The translations under genes were made by a program, and so were the position numbers. Below, piece after piece: positions 1-10,677 of a stretch of 64,000 nt of DNA (position 1 is its first letter; the number at the start of each line of letters is the position of its first letter). The notes beneath the pieces were generated by a model that was not told where the DNA came from, ran no database searches, and saw only the letters and a list, made by a program, of their open reading frames with translations. The stretch is from Otis tarda (Eukaryota > Chordata > Aves > Otidiformes > Otididae): assembly GCA_026413225.1 (NCBI GenBank), contig JAPMTP010000104.1:1-64000 (forward strand). The letters run 5' to 3'.

Positions 1-126
1 GAGACTGTTTCTCACTCCTTACAAATGAGTCCTTCGTCAGGAAAAGAAAAAAAAACAGACTTCCTCCTCCATTAATTGTTTCTCTAAGCTCTATGGTTAC
101 GTGACTATGTTTTGTAACTATATTCT

Positions 127-575
127 TGTCCTGGTTCTGGCTAGGATAGAGTTAATATTTACCTGAGCTGGGTGGAGAACTGAAGCTGGTAGCTCCTATG
201 GCTGGGATAGTTAACTAATTAGCTAACAGCTGGGGTTAATTTACCCAAATGAGCCAAAGGGCTATTCCATCCCATCTGACATCATGCTCAGTATATAAGT
301 GAGGAGGGTGCTGAAGGGAGCCTCCTGCTACTTGGAAGGAACTAAGTGTGGAGATTTGTTGTAAGCCATTATACTGTACTTGTATTGCATCACTGTTTTG
401 TTTTCTTCTGTCATTACTGTTAAATTTACTTTTTGTTCAATCTCAACCCACGTGTTTGGTTTTTTTCCTGGTTTTCTTTTGTTTACCAAATCTCCCCCTG
501 CTCTATTGGAGGGGGGGGGCAGGGAGTGAGAGAGAGACTGCGTAGTCTGGTCCCCATTGGGGCTGAACTACAGCA
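127..575 (+). mobile_element. Solo LTR (449 bp) with 5-bp target duplication
   Basis: Begins TGTCCTGGTTCTGG and ends GGGGCTGAACTACAGCA, so it has canonical TG...CA ends. It is flanked by the identical 5-bp duplication ATTCT (122-126 and 576-580). A TATA box lies at 292-298. Its 3' end strongly resembles the LTRs at 717-1,580 and 56,812-57,952, but the body is much shorter, so it is a related, distinct subfamily. Five-bp duplications suit ERVL-type and some other avian ERVs. No internal region is present, so it is a solo LTR left by recombination. Confidence 0.85.
292..298 (+). promoter_or_regulatory. LTR TATA box
   Basis: TATATAA inside the solo LTR at 127-575, placed about 165 bp from the LTR start, which is a reasonable U3/R boundary. 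It shows that the LTR sense strand is plus. Confidence 0.55.
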
Positions 576-646
576 ATTCTTTAAGTGCATACATATATAG
601 TTGTGATTAACTTATTGTCCCCATTTCTACGTGGTCCCCTATATCA

Positions 647-660
647 ATCCCCCCTTTTTA
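647..660 (-). other. Polypurine tract of the left provirus
   Basis: The minus strand reads TAAAAAGGGGGGAT immediately before a TG dinucleotide. It lies downstream of the env remnant in provirus orientation, the expected place and composition for the primer of plus-strand retroviral DNA synthesis. It has no counterpart in the right arm. Confidence 0.5.
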
Positions 661-716
661 TCACACTAAGTAAATTCTTTTACTTAAACAGTTTCCCTGA
701 ATGATATGAAGCATCA

Positions 717-1580
717 TATACGGTTTTGTTTAAGGGCGGGGGGGGCAGCCTAATGTGGTAGCTTCTGTAGGAAACTGCTAGAAGTCGCTCCCCTTTGTTC
801 AGTGGATTCGGCCAGGCCTAGGGCGGACCCGCTGCTGGCCAAAGCTGAGCCAATTGGTAGCAGAATGTTCTGTGATAACGCCTCTGCGATAACATATGTA
901 AGAAGGGGAAAACAGAAGAAAAAAAAAAAAGAGAGAAGAGAAGATGTGAAGAAGCTGGGGCAGAGGCACAGAGGGGGAGGCACAGGCCTCATGGGCCTTG
1001 CAGGCCTCACCCTCTGGCCTCTCGCCAGGCTGCTGACTGGGCCCGAATCGGCCCGTGGAGGGCCCGCTGGGACAGCCATTCTGGAGAGTCTGCACTCCGT
1101 GGAAGAGATGACCCACGCCAGAGCAGTTTCACGAAGGACTGTGATGTATGGGAGGGACCCCACAACAGGGCAGGGGAGGAATGTGAGGAGTTCTTCCCCC
1201 GACCATGAAGCAGCGGCGTAAAACAACGTGTGATGAACTGACCGCAATCCCCATTCCCTCTTCCCTTTCCTATGCAACTCGGGGGGTGTGGGGGGGGGGA
1301 GGTAGTAGAGATAATGTTAAGCTTGGGAAGAGGGAGGGGTGGAGGGAGGTTATCTTGTTCTCTGTCTCATTATCTTGCTGTTTGTAGTAATAAATGAATA
1401 GTTTTCCCCAAGAGGAGTCTGTTTTGCCCGTAACGGTAACTTTTTAAGGGATTTCTCCCTGTCCTTATCTCAAACCTCGAGCCGTTTTTCTTTATATTAT
1501 CTCCCCTGTTCTCTCGGGAGGGTGGGGGGAGTGAGAGAGAGGCTGCGTAGTCTGGTCGTGATCGGGGCTGAACTACGACA
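717..1580 (+). mobile_element. LTR inserted antisense into the left provirus
   Basis: Same LTR family as the solo copy at 56,812-57,952, but about 275 bp shorter because of an internal deletion around 1,045. The sense strand is plus: CCAAT box at 849-857, TATA-like ACATATGTAAG near 892, AATAAA at 1,389-1,394, and the 3' end CTGAACTACGACA at 1,580. The surrounding provirus reads on the minus strand, so this is not the provirus' own LTR but a foreign insertion between the env tail and the polypurine tract. The 5' end has decayed and I could not find a convincing target duplication. The same insertion occurs in the right arm, so it predates the inverted duplication. Confidence 0.75.
849..902 (+). 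promoter_or_regulatory. LTR CCAAT and TATA-like promoter
   Basis: GCCAATTGG at 849-857 is followed about 40 bp later by a TATA-like element (CATATGTAAG). The same pair, with a better TATA (TTATTTAAG), is in the LTR at 56,812-57,952. Activity is unknown. Confidence 0.4.
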
Positions 1581-2197
1581 GACAGTGTTACTTTCTTAAA
1601 CATTCTCCAAACCCATAGGTACAGCATAATAGTTAATATTAATAAAATTCCTAAGCTAATCAAGAAGATCACAACAGGGGGCACCGTAGTATTAAGGATC
1701 CCTGTTGCCTCTGTCCCAGCCCCACTCATGCCCTGAGTACATTTCCACTTCATGCATAACCACAGCGGCCAAGTTTAAGCCCGACCATTTAAAAGGTGGT
1801 CCCATGCTTCCTGTAAACCCAAGGTAGGCGTGAGACCACGGCCATTTGGTGTCCTTTTGATTACAAGTTAGTGGTAAGATGCAGGAAAATATTGTAAGCC
1901 CAATCACAATTCCAGTTAAACAATTGGTCATTTTAGGATTTAGTTGTTCTAGTGGATTAGTACAGCTACTTCTGTAGATAATGTACTGCCTTCTGTGACC
2001 TACTAAAACGGGTTTTATATTTCCTATAATAAAATGACAAATAAGATATAAACTGCACCGATGACAGATTTGGGCGAGATTAGTTACTGGCCGGTCCTGG
2101 TTTCTTTGTCCGGTATCGTTTGCTGTGGTGTCCCACCAGTTCACTACTGCTTTTGGCTCACATACTCGTTACCCACATTGTTCCTGCCCTTATCCGT
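1581..2197 (-). pseudogene. env: env remnant, left provirus
   Basis: Only about 0.6 kb separates the integrase stop from the antisense LTR, against nearly 2 kb for a complete gammaretroviral env, so most of the surface and transmembrane subunits are missing. Two overlapping minus-strand frames remain (2,144-1,692 and 1,753 downward). The second holds a hydrophobic anchor (IFLISLGILLILTIMLY) followed by WVWRMFKK, typical of an envelope membrane-spanning segment and cytoplasmic start. The open frame then runs artificially into the reverse complement of the inserted LTR. No fusion peptide or complete disulfide motif is visible. Assignment rests on position after pol and on the anchor. It is not functional. 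Confidence 0.6.
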
Positions 2198-3186
2198 TCA
2201 AACGAGTTTAAGTCTCAAGTCTTCGTTGTTGTCTGGAGTTACTTTCCACAAGGTTGCAGAGGCTCTCTTGATCCTAGTATGGTGTATGCAGGAGTTCTGT
2301 CCCTCTACCTTAATTGCCGTGTAGGTGGTGAGGAGGACTTGAAAAGGTCCGGTCCGCTGTGGTTCCGGGGTTTTTTCTGTAAGAGACTGAACATATATAT
2401 AGTCCCCTGGTTGTATATCATGAACAGGCCCATCCAGACCCCTACTACGTGTTCCCATTACATGTTTTTCAATTCTTTTTAATTGTTTGTTTAGTGCCAG
2501 CATATAGGGAGGTCATTATTTCTTCACCAATTTGTGAAGATGTTCCCTTTGTACCCCATAGAATTTCAAATGGACTAAGCCCTTCTCTTGCTCTTGGTCT
2601 GGTTCGTATTCGTATAAGAGCTAATGGTAAAGACTGAGGCCAAGTTAGATGAGTTTCCTGACCCAACTTGACAATCTGTTGTTTGATTAGGTGATTCATT
2701 TTCTCCACCTGGCCACTTGATTGTGGTCGGTAAGAGGTATGTAATTGCCAATCTATCCCTAGATGGTGGCTAATTTCTTGTACTATTCTGGACACAAAAT
2801 GTGGTCCTCTATCCGAGGACATTACCGCTGGGACTCCAAACCTAGGTACTATTTCCTGGAGCAGTATTTTGGTTACTTCCCGGGCTTTAGCAGTTCTGCA
2901 GGGGAAGCTTCTGGCCAGCCTGAAAAGGTATCAGTAAGTACTACTAAGTATCGGTACCCCCTTTTCTAGGGAGTTCTGAGAAATCAATCTGCCAATGTTG
3001 TCCCGGACCATTCCCCTTTCCGATTTTTTCAAGTTTCGGCCCTTTTACAACTTTAGGATTAGTCTGGAGACAAAGATCACATTGTTGACTTACTTGTCTA
3101 ACGGTAGTGTATAAGTTTCGCGCTATTATGTTCCTGATGAGATCTTTATATAGGGCTTCTGTCCCGCCCCCCCCCAGTGTCTTTTT
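2198..3186 (-). pseudogene. pol: pol integrase segment, left provirus
   Basis: Gammaretrovirus-like integrase in pieces. A CDLC motif from the N-terminal zinc domain is near 3,080. The catalytic core shows SSDRGPHF (second aspartate, about 2,815) and SGQVEKMN (glutamate, about 2,700). The C-terminal domain carries GDYIYVQSL and GPFQVLLTTYTAIKV in the frame 2,503-2,198. Breaks: a G run near 2,961 is one base shorter than in the right copy, shifting frame in the core, and the core frame runs off near 2,520 before the C-terminal domain. The left copy keeps the zinc-domain region that the right copy has damaged. Not functional. Confidence 0.85.
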
Positions 3187-4435
3187 CTATGTTCTTCTCG
3201 GACTACTGACCATATCATGTAGGGAGGGAATTACTACCCTCCCGTGTGAGGGGTAGTAATTGGCCCACCCTTCCTCATTATATGATCCCTTTAGATCATT
3301 AATAAGTTTGCCGTCTTCCTTTGTGTATTCTGGTTTACCTTCTAGAAATACCTGTCCATCAGGTATTAGCGCACCCTCTACCTTGATTGTTTCTCTAGCT
3401 GCTTGTTTTGCTTCCCTATCTGCCAGCTCATTTCCTCTTTCCAATTCTGTGCTCACTTTCTGGTGTGCTTTAATATGCATAATTGCCACCTTTTCGGGAA
3501 GTTGGACTGCATTCAGGATTTTCAAAATCTCTTCTGTGTGTTTGATGGTTTTGCCATGAGAATTTAACAGTCCTCTTTCCTTCCATATTGCTCCACGGGC
3601 ATGTACCACCCCAAAGGCATAATTAGAGTCAGTCCAAATGTTTACAGTCCTTCCCTGGGCTCTCTCCAGGGCTCGGGTAAGGGGCTATGATCTCGGCCTT
3701 TTGGGCCGAGACGTCGGCTGATAGTGGCCTGGACTCTATCACCTTTTCGAAAGTGGTAACAGCATATCCGGAATGCCACCTTCCATTTAACATATAGCTG
3801 CTTCCGTCGGTGAACCAATGTTCGGCTCCATCAATAGGGACATCTTTAAGATCCGTTCGACTAGAATACGTGGTTTCAATTGTTTCCAAGCAGTCATGAC
3901 TCACTGGCTCCCCGATGTTCCCATCAAGGAATGAGGCCGGATTGATGATGTTTGTGGTCACGATTTCAACATCATCCTGTTCAACCATTATAGCTTGATA
4001 TTTCAGGAACCTTTGTGGGGAAAGCCAATGCCCTCCTTTTGCTTCAAGGACCGCAGATACAGTATGGGAAACTAGGACAGTCATTTTCTGGCCTAGAGTG
4101 AACTTTTGGGCTTCTTGAATGTTTAGAATGACAGCTGCTACTGCTCTCAGACAGCTGGGCCACCCTTTCGCAGCAGCATCCAGCTGTTTGGAGAAGTATG
4201 CTACCGCCCATCTGTATGGTCCCAAATCTTGTGCCAATATTCCTAGTGCCATTCCTTGTTTTTCGTGGGAAAATAGAAAAAATGGCTTACTCACATCAGG
4301 AAGTCCCAATGCTGGTGCCGACATCAGGGCTTTCTTCAGCTGATGGAAGGCTCGATCTGACTCAGCATCCCACTGGAGATCCTTTTGGTTAGCTGCTATC
4401 AGGGAATATAGGGGCTTAACAAGCAGACCCCATAA
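3187..4435 (-). pseudogene. pol: pol connection and RNase H segment, left provirus
   Basis: Frames 4,324-3,629 and 3,609-3,187 encode the RT connection domain and RNase H. RNase H acid motifs are visible: FTDGSSY, the AEII helix and GNELADREAK. One extra C near 3,682 shifts frame just after AEII and splits the domain. The right copy has this stretch as a single uninterrupted frame, so the break is private to the left arm. It lies in pol order between RT and integrase. Confidence 0.88.
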
Positions 4436-5880
4436 TCACATATCCAAAGTCGGCACCACCCCGTCATTCCTAAGAATGTCCGTAGTTCCTTTATAGTTCG
4501 TGGTCGGGGGGGTTTGGCATATGGCCTCTTTCCGGGCTTGTCCTAGGATCTGTTGTCCGACACTGATCTTGTACCCCAGGTACGTGACCTGGGGTTGTAA
4601 CAACACCTGTGCCTTTTTCTTAGAAACCCAATATCCCTGTAGTCTTAGGAAATTTAACAGACTCACGGTCCAAATGACAAGGGATTCTTTGGTCCTGGTT
4701 GCAATAAGAAGGTCGTCTACATATTGTAACACCTTCCCTTCTTCTGATGGTGGTGCCCATGATTCCAAGTCCTTTGCTAGCTGATTCCCAAAAAAACTGT
4801 GGGGCTATTTTTAAACCCCTGCGGCAACACCGTCCATGTGAGCTGGGTCTTTCGACCACTTTTGGGATTTTCCCATTCGAAAACAAAAATTTTCTGGCTG
4901 TCTTCATGGAGAGGGAGGCAAAAGAAAGCATCTTTTAAATCTAGGACCGTAAACCAAGCTAAATCAGGTTTTAGTGTGGTTAATAGGGAATAGGTGTTAG
5001 CTACCACAGGGTATAGGTCCGCTGTTATTTTGTTGATGGCTCTTAAGTCTTGAACTATCCTATAGGACCCATCAGGTTTCTTAACTAGAAGGATAGGCGT
5101 ATTGAATTCTGACTCACATTCTTTTAGTAGTCTTAGTTCTATGAACCGCTCTATGATTGGACAAATTCCTTCCCTATCTTCCATTTTCAGTGGGTATTGT
5201 TTGATCCTTATGGCACTCTGTCCCTCCTTTAGTTTTACTATTATCGGTGGTGCGTTCCTTGCTCGTTCCAGTATATCAGTGGCCCAGACTCCGGGATATA
5301 CTTGGTCAACAATTCTTGCACCAATTTCTCCTGTTGCAGGGGTACTGACCAAGGATAGACTCATAATTTGAACATATTGGTGATCATTTACCTCCAGAGT
5401 AACTTCCCCTTGCTTAAATTTGATTGTTGCTTCTAGTTGTTCTAATAAATCCCTAGCAAGAAGGGCCTTTGGAGAATTTGGCATATTCAGAAATTTATGG
5501 ATCCCCACTTGCTTCCCCAATTTGTATTTTAAGGATCTGCAAAAGTAAGCCTCTTCAGTCTGGCCTGTCGCACCTTTCACTGTAATATAATCATTTTCCA
5601 GAGGCATCAAAGCTTGATTCAGAACAGAATAAGTCTCTCCCGTGTCTACTAAAAATTTGATTTCTTTTTGTTCTTCCCCTAACTTTATTTTTACTACGAG
5701 GTCGGCTAGACAATTTTCTTCAGCCACGTGAGCTACCGTTTTCCCTTGATTGTGGCGCCATCTAGCGTTCCTTTGGCGCTCAGGGCACTCGTTCTTCCAG
5801 TGTCCGGGCTTTTTATATAGCGCACATTGATTCCTACCCAGAGGCGTCAGCCCACGCATTGGTTTAACTTTACATTTCCG
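4436..5880 (-). pseudogene. pol: nucleocapsid-protease-RT segment, left provirus
   Basis: A 360-residue frame (5,859-4,777) holds, in order, a nucleocapsid zinc-knuckle remnant (CALYKKPGHWKNEC, second cysteine replaced by tyrosine), the protease motif LVDTG, and the first RT blocks with VLDLKDAFF and LPQGFKNSP. These identify a gammaretrovirus-like (class I) Pol. The frame shifts near 4,790. The catalytic YVDD motif lies in a second frame, 4,768-4,436, which shifts again in a seven-G run (4,506-4,512) that has six bases in the right copy. This is the only copy in the window that keeps the RT active-site region. Not functional. Confidence 0.9.
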
Positions 5881-5884
5881 ATTT

Positions 5885-7140
5885 TCATTTTTCTCTTACC
5901 ACTGCTAGTATTTTCTTCTCGTCTTGCCTGTAACTTTCCTCTCGATTCCTAAATATTCTCCATGCTTCTTCTAATAACCTTTCAGAACCTGCGCCTAATA
6001 TCCCCTTGTGATTGTCCCAAAAAGAGGGATAGTAGTTGCTGTGCGCCTACCTCTGAATTCGGATCTAGAGACGTGTGCCGGCGCATCGCATCTCTTAGTC
6101 GGTCTAGGAACTCGACCGGCGTTTCAGAAGGACCCTGTCTGACCGCATATAACATTGCCCAATTTATTGTTCTGGGAATTGCTTTTTCCATCCCTCTGAA
6201 TAGCCATTCCTGGTATGCCTGTAACCTTTCCATATCAGCAGAGCGGTTTGGATCCCATGTCGGGTCTAACAAGGGAAACCATTCTCTAGAATTATCTCCC
6301 TTTATATCATAGTGTTCCTTTGCAAGCTCTCCTGCTGTTTTTATAATTAGTTGTTTCTCAGTTTCAGTCAAGCAATCCAATAACAAATGTATGTCACGCC
6401 AGTCGGGATTGTGTTGTTTCACTATAAATTTAAAATGTTGTGCCGTATTTATCGGATGATTTCGGTATTCTCAGGCAACCTCTTTCCATTCTTTCAGATC
6501 GGCGCCCGTGAATGGAATTTTTATCTTCATGGTTCCTCCGTCCGGATTTACAGCTTCTCGGAGCGGTGCCTGTAAGACAGTCTTCCGTCCAATGCGTGAA
6601 GACACTGGGCTACTTGGAGCCGTAGGGGGGGGCTCATGTGTTTCCTTGTGTGGAGGCCGGCATTTGACCTTCTTTAGAAATAGTTTGTGGGATGTCCCGT
6701 TCGTCCGGGGGTGGATTGGGAGCCCCGGCAGAGCCCTGTCTCCCTATTCCGTAAGATGGGTTGAATAAATCACCTAACACGGGCTCTTGTTCCTCGTTTA
6801 GTTTAGAACATCTTTGTCCAATACTACATGCAGAACAACACCTGCTCAACTTTCCTTTACGCTCTCTCCTATCTTTTCTTTCGAGGGCTTGTACCATAGG
6901 ATCCCCAGGGTTACTAATCCGCAGTCTCTCTGCCATTCAGGTTTCTCCCGAAGGACAGAAAAAAAACATGTCTACATATGATACTTCATCCCATTTCCTC
7001 CCCTTCTTAGGAAAAACAATAGTTGCAGGAGAGTGTCCGTCCTAAGGACATTTCACTTCATTCTCCAGTTTATATTGAGGCCACCACTGATTACAATACC
7101 TACCCAATTTCTTTTTTAACTTCGGTACCTCCTTGTCTTT
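5885..7140 (-). pseudogene. gag: gag remnant, left provirus
   Basis: From 7,140 downward there is a matrix-like stretch with an in-frame stop, a middle frame at 6,936-6,634, and a capsid frame at 6,422-5,982. The capsid frame contains a major homology region (QGPSETPVEFLDRLRDAMRR), the gammaretrovirus-type signature. The capsid frame is broken at its C-terminal end near 5,985 where the right copy continues. There is no 5' LTR, primer-binding site or leader: the provirus stops abruptly against satellite at 7,140/7,141. The matrix stop is shared with the right arm, so gag was dead before the inverted duplication. Confidence 0.82.
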
Positions 7141-9394
7141 GAGAAGAGCAGCAAGAGCTTTCCATGCTGCCCCTTTTCAAGTGAGAGATTGGCTAGATAC
7201 TTGCGTTTTAGTGCCTTGTTTCTTCTGCGCAGCTTGGACAAAGATCATTGCGGCTTTCGCGGTTCAAGTTGTGCAGCGAAGGCAGAGAGCCTCCTCGTCC
7301 GGATCCCCGGAGCTCTGCGGGAAAGAGCGAGACGAGAGCCGCGAGAGCTTCGGGTGCGGCAACCTCGCGTGTGGCGGCGATCATCCGCTGTTCGTCGATT
7401 GGAGGACGACTTCCTTCTGCGCGGCTGGTTCCAAGTTGACGGGAACTGCCAGTGTGCTAGCTGTGTAGGATAGTGAAGAGGCTCAACGTGTGTGTGTCCG
7501 TAGATCTGCTAGAAAGCGCACGTGAAGAGCAGTAAGGGCTTTCAGAGCAGCCGGTTCTCGTGCTGGAGAGTCGCGAGACATCTGCACTTTTAGTGCCTCA
7601 CCACCCCGGACAGCTTGGAAAACACGATTGTACCTGTCCCAGCGCAAGCTGTTCAGGAAAGCAGCACAGAGAAACAATGTTCGTGTGCCTTTCGGGCTGC
7701 TAGCCAAGAAGCGTCAGGAGCAGACACTGCTCGTGCGGAAACAAATGTGCCTTCTACTATCTTCATAGCACTTTTTTTCCTCCGGGCAGCCGGCTTTAGC
7801 TGATGAGTAGTGTTGGTGAGCAAATCATCCATGGAAGCGAAGAGTCGCAATGCTTCTGCGCCGGCAGGGCCGTTACCAAGAGCGAGTGAAGAGCAGCAAG
7901 AGCTTTCCGTGCTCACCCTTTTCAAGTGAGAGAGTGGCCAGACATTTGCTGTTTTAGTGCTTTGCTTCTTCTGCGCAGCTTGGACAAAGATCATTGCGGC
8001 TTTCGCGGTTCAAGTTGTGCAGCGAAGGCAGAGAGCCTCCACGTCCGGATCCCCGGAGCTCTGCGGGAAAGAGCGAGACGAGAGCCGCGAGAGCTGCGGG
8101 TGCGGCAACCTCGCGTGCGAGGCGATCATCCGCTGTTCGTCGGTTGGAGGACGACTTCCTTCTGCGCGGCTGGTTCCAAGTTGACGGGAACTGCCAGTGT
8201 GCGGGCTGTGTAGGATAGTGAAGAGGCTCAACGTTTGTGTGTCCGCAGATCTGCTAGAAAGCGCACGTGAAGAGCAGTAAGGGCTTCAAGAGCAGCCGGT
8301 TCTCGTGTTGGAGTGTCGCGAGACATCCGCACTTTCAGTGCCTCCCCACCCCGGACAGCTTGGAAAACACGATTGTACCTGTCCCAGCGCAAGCTGTTCA
8401 GGAAAGCAGCACAGAGATATAATGTTCGTATGCCTTTCGGGCTGCTAGCAAGAAGCCTCCGGAGCAGGCACTTCTCGTGCGGAAACAATCGTGCCTTCTA
8501 CTATCTTCTTAGCCCTTTTCTTCCTCCGGGCAGCCGGCTTTAGCTGATGAGTAGTGTTGGTGAGCAAATCATCCATGGAAGCGAAGAGTCGCAATGCTTC
8601 TGCGCCGGCAGGGCCGTTACCAAGAGCGAGTGAAGAGCAGCAAGAGCTTTCCGTGCTGACCCTTTTCAAGTGAGAGATTGGCCAGACCTTTGCTGTTTTA
8701 GTGCTTTGCTTCTTCTGCGCAGCTTGGACAAAGATCATTGCGGCTTTCAAGGCCCAAGTTGTGCAGCGAACGCAGAGAGCCTCCACGTCCGGAACACGGA
8801 GCTCTGCGGGCAAGAGCGAGACGAGAGCCGCGAGAGCTTCGGGTGCGGCAACCTCGCGTGTGGCGGCGATCATCCGCTGTTCGTCGGTTGGAGGACGACT
8901 TCCTTCTGCGCGGCTGGTTCCAAGTTGACGGTAACTGCCAGTGGGGCAGCTGTGTAGGATAGTGAAGAGGCTCGACGTTTGTGTGTCCGTAGATCTGCTA
9001 GAAAGCGCACGTGAAGAGCAGTAAGGGCTTTCAGAGCAGCCGGTTCTCGTGCTGGAGAGTCGCGAGACATCCGCACTTTTAGTGCCTCACCACCCCGGAC
9101 AGCTTGGAAAACACGATTGTACCTGTCCCAGCGCAAGCTGTTCAGGAAAGCACAGAGGTACAATGTTCGTGTGCCTTTCGGGCTGCTAGCCAAGAAGCGT
9201 CAGGAGCAGACACTGCTCGTGCGGAAACAAATGTGCCTTCTACTATCTTCATAGCACTTTTTTTCCTCCGGGCAGCCGGCTTTAGCTGATGAGAAGTGTT
9301 GGTGAGCAAATCATCCATGGAAGCGAAGAGTCGCAATGCTTCTGCGCCGGCAGGGCCGTTCCCAAGAGCGAGTGAAGAGCATCAAGAGCTTTCC
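7141..9394 (-). repeat. 745-bp tandem repeat, three tetramer units, inverse orientation
   Basis: Three near-identical units start at about 7,141, 7,886 and 8,630, with a fourth cut off after 9,372, giving periods of 745, 744 and 742 bp. Each unit divides into four subunits of roughly 181-194 bp, anchored by variants of GAAGAGCAGCAAGAGC (about 7,141, 7,327, 7,522 and 7,705). The same anchor, in reverse complement, is the CTCTTGCTGCTCCTC core of the 190-bp satellite at 17-60 kb. I therefore read it as an older tetrameric higher-order form of that satellite, here opposite in orientation to the main array. It is very CpG-rich. Open frames of 60-175 codons in it recur with the repeat and are not treated as genes. 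Confidence 0.8.
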
Positions 9395-9412
9395 TGACAT
9401 TTTATCTCTCTT
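9395..9412. other. Orientation-switch junction at the palindrome centre
   Basis: Inverse-oriented satellite ends in a truncated tetramer at about 9,394. Plus-oriented satellite starts mid-subunit at about 9,413 (TTCCTGAACAGC). Between them lie 18 bases, TGACATTTTATCTCTCTT, that I cannot place in either unit. They look like filler at an inversion breakpoint. Confidence 0.65.
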
Positions 9413-10677
9413 TTCCTGAACAGCTTGGGCTGGGATAGGTACAATCTTGTTTTCTAAGCTGTCTGGGGTGGGGAGGCACTAAATGTGCGGATGTCTCGCG
9501 ACTCTCCAGCACGAGAACCGGCTGCTCTGAAAGCCCTTACTGCTCTTCACGTGCGCTTTCTAGCAGATCTGAGGACACACAAACGTCGAGCCCCTTCACT
9601 ATCCTACACAGCTAGCACACTGGCAGTTCCCGTCAACTTGGAACCAGCCGCGCAGAAGGAAGTCGTCCTCCAACCGACGAACAGCGGATGATCGCCGCCA
9701 CACGCGAGGTGGCTGCACTCGAAGCTTCGCGGCTCTCGTCTCGCTCTTTGCCGCAGAGCTCCGGGGATCCGGATGTGGAGGCTCTCTGCCTTCGCTGCAC
9801 AACTTGAACCGCGAAAGCCGCAATGATCTTTGTCCAAGCTGCGCAGAAGAAGCAAAGCACTAAAACAGCAAAGGTCTGGCCAATCTCTCACTTGAAAAGG
9901 GTCAGCACGGAAAGCTCTTGCTGCTCTTCACTCGGCTCTTGGTAACGGCCCTGCCGGCGCAGAAGCATTGCGACTCTTCGCTTCCATGGATGATTTGCTC
10001 ACCAACACTTCTCATCAGCTAAAGCCGGCTGCCCGGAGGAAGAAAAAGGCTATGAAGATAGTAGAAGGCACGACCGTTGCCGCACGAGAAGTGTCTGCTC
10101 CGGAGGCTTCTTGCTAGCAGCCCGAAAGGCACACGAACATTGTTTCTCTGTGCTGCTTTCCTGAACAGCTTGCGCTGGGACAGGTACAATCGTGTTTTCC
10201 AAGCTGTCCGGGGTGGTGAGGCACTAAAAGTGCAGATGTCTCGCGACTCTCCATCACGAGAACCGGCTGCTCTGAAAGCCCTTACTGCTCTTCACGTGCG
10301 CTTTCTAGCAGATCTGCGGACACACAAACGTCGAGCCCCTTCACTATCCTACACAGCTAGCACACTGGCAGTTACCGTCAACTTGGAACCAGCCGCGCAG
10401 AAGGAAGTCGTCCTCCAGCCGACGAACAGCGGATGCTCGCCGCCAGACGCGAGGTGGCCGCACTCGAAGCTGTCGCGGCTCTCGTCTCGCTCTTTCCCGC
10501 AGAGCTCCGGGGATCCGGACGAGGAGGCTCTCTGCCTTCGCTGCACAACTTGAACCGCGAAAGCCGCAATGATCTTTGTCCAAGCTGCGCAGAAGAAACG
10601 AGGCACTAAAACGGCAAATGTCTAGCCAATCTCCCACGTGAAAAGGGTCAGCACGGAAAGCTCTTGCTGCTCTTCTC
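9413..10677 (+). repeat. 745-bp tandem repeat, about 1.7 units, plus orientation
   Basis: Reverse complement of the tetramer units at 7,141-9,394. It ends at the same subunit boundary against the provirus (CTTCTC then AAAGACAAGG), mirroring 7,140/7,141. It holds about 1.7 units against three in the left arm, so the copy number differs between arms. Confidence 0.8.

Larger units (their letters stand above)
1..646 (-). mobile_element. Probable 3' LTR remnant of the left provirus, split by a solo LTR
   Basis: On the minus strand this follows the polypurine tract of the left provirus and begins TGATATAGG, as expected for the start of a 3' LTR. It continues to the window edge, interrupted by an independent solo LTR at 127-575. 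I see no coding potential and no partner copy: the right arm of the inverted duplication stops before this region and the provirus has no 5' LTR here. Assignment to the provirus' own LTR is inferred only from the polypurine tract and position. Confidence 0.35.
785..9394 (+). repeat. Left arm of a large inverted duplication
   Basis: This arm (antisense LTR, minus-strand provirus, three inverse satellite tetramers) is mirrored by 9,413-16,140. Element order, the provirus/satellite junction and the antisense LTR all match in reverse complement. Private changes include about 955 bp of deletions in the right arm and one extra satellite tetramer in the left. The outer limit is set where the right arm turns into CR1 at 16,140/16,141, corresponding to left position 785. 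Confidence 0.88.

Noticed and set aside
802-1387. Open frames at 750-1,387 as coding sequences
   Set aside because: They lie wholly inside an LTR, on both strands, with matching shadows in the mirrored LTR and no domain content.
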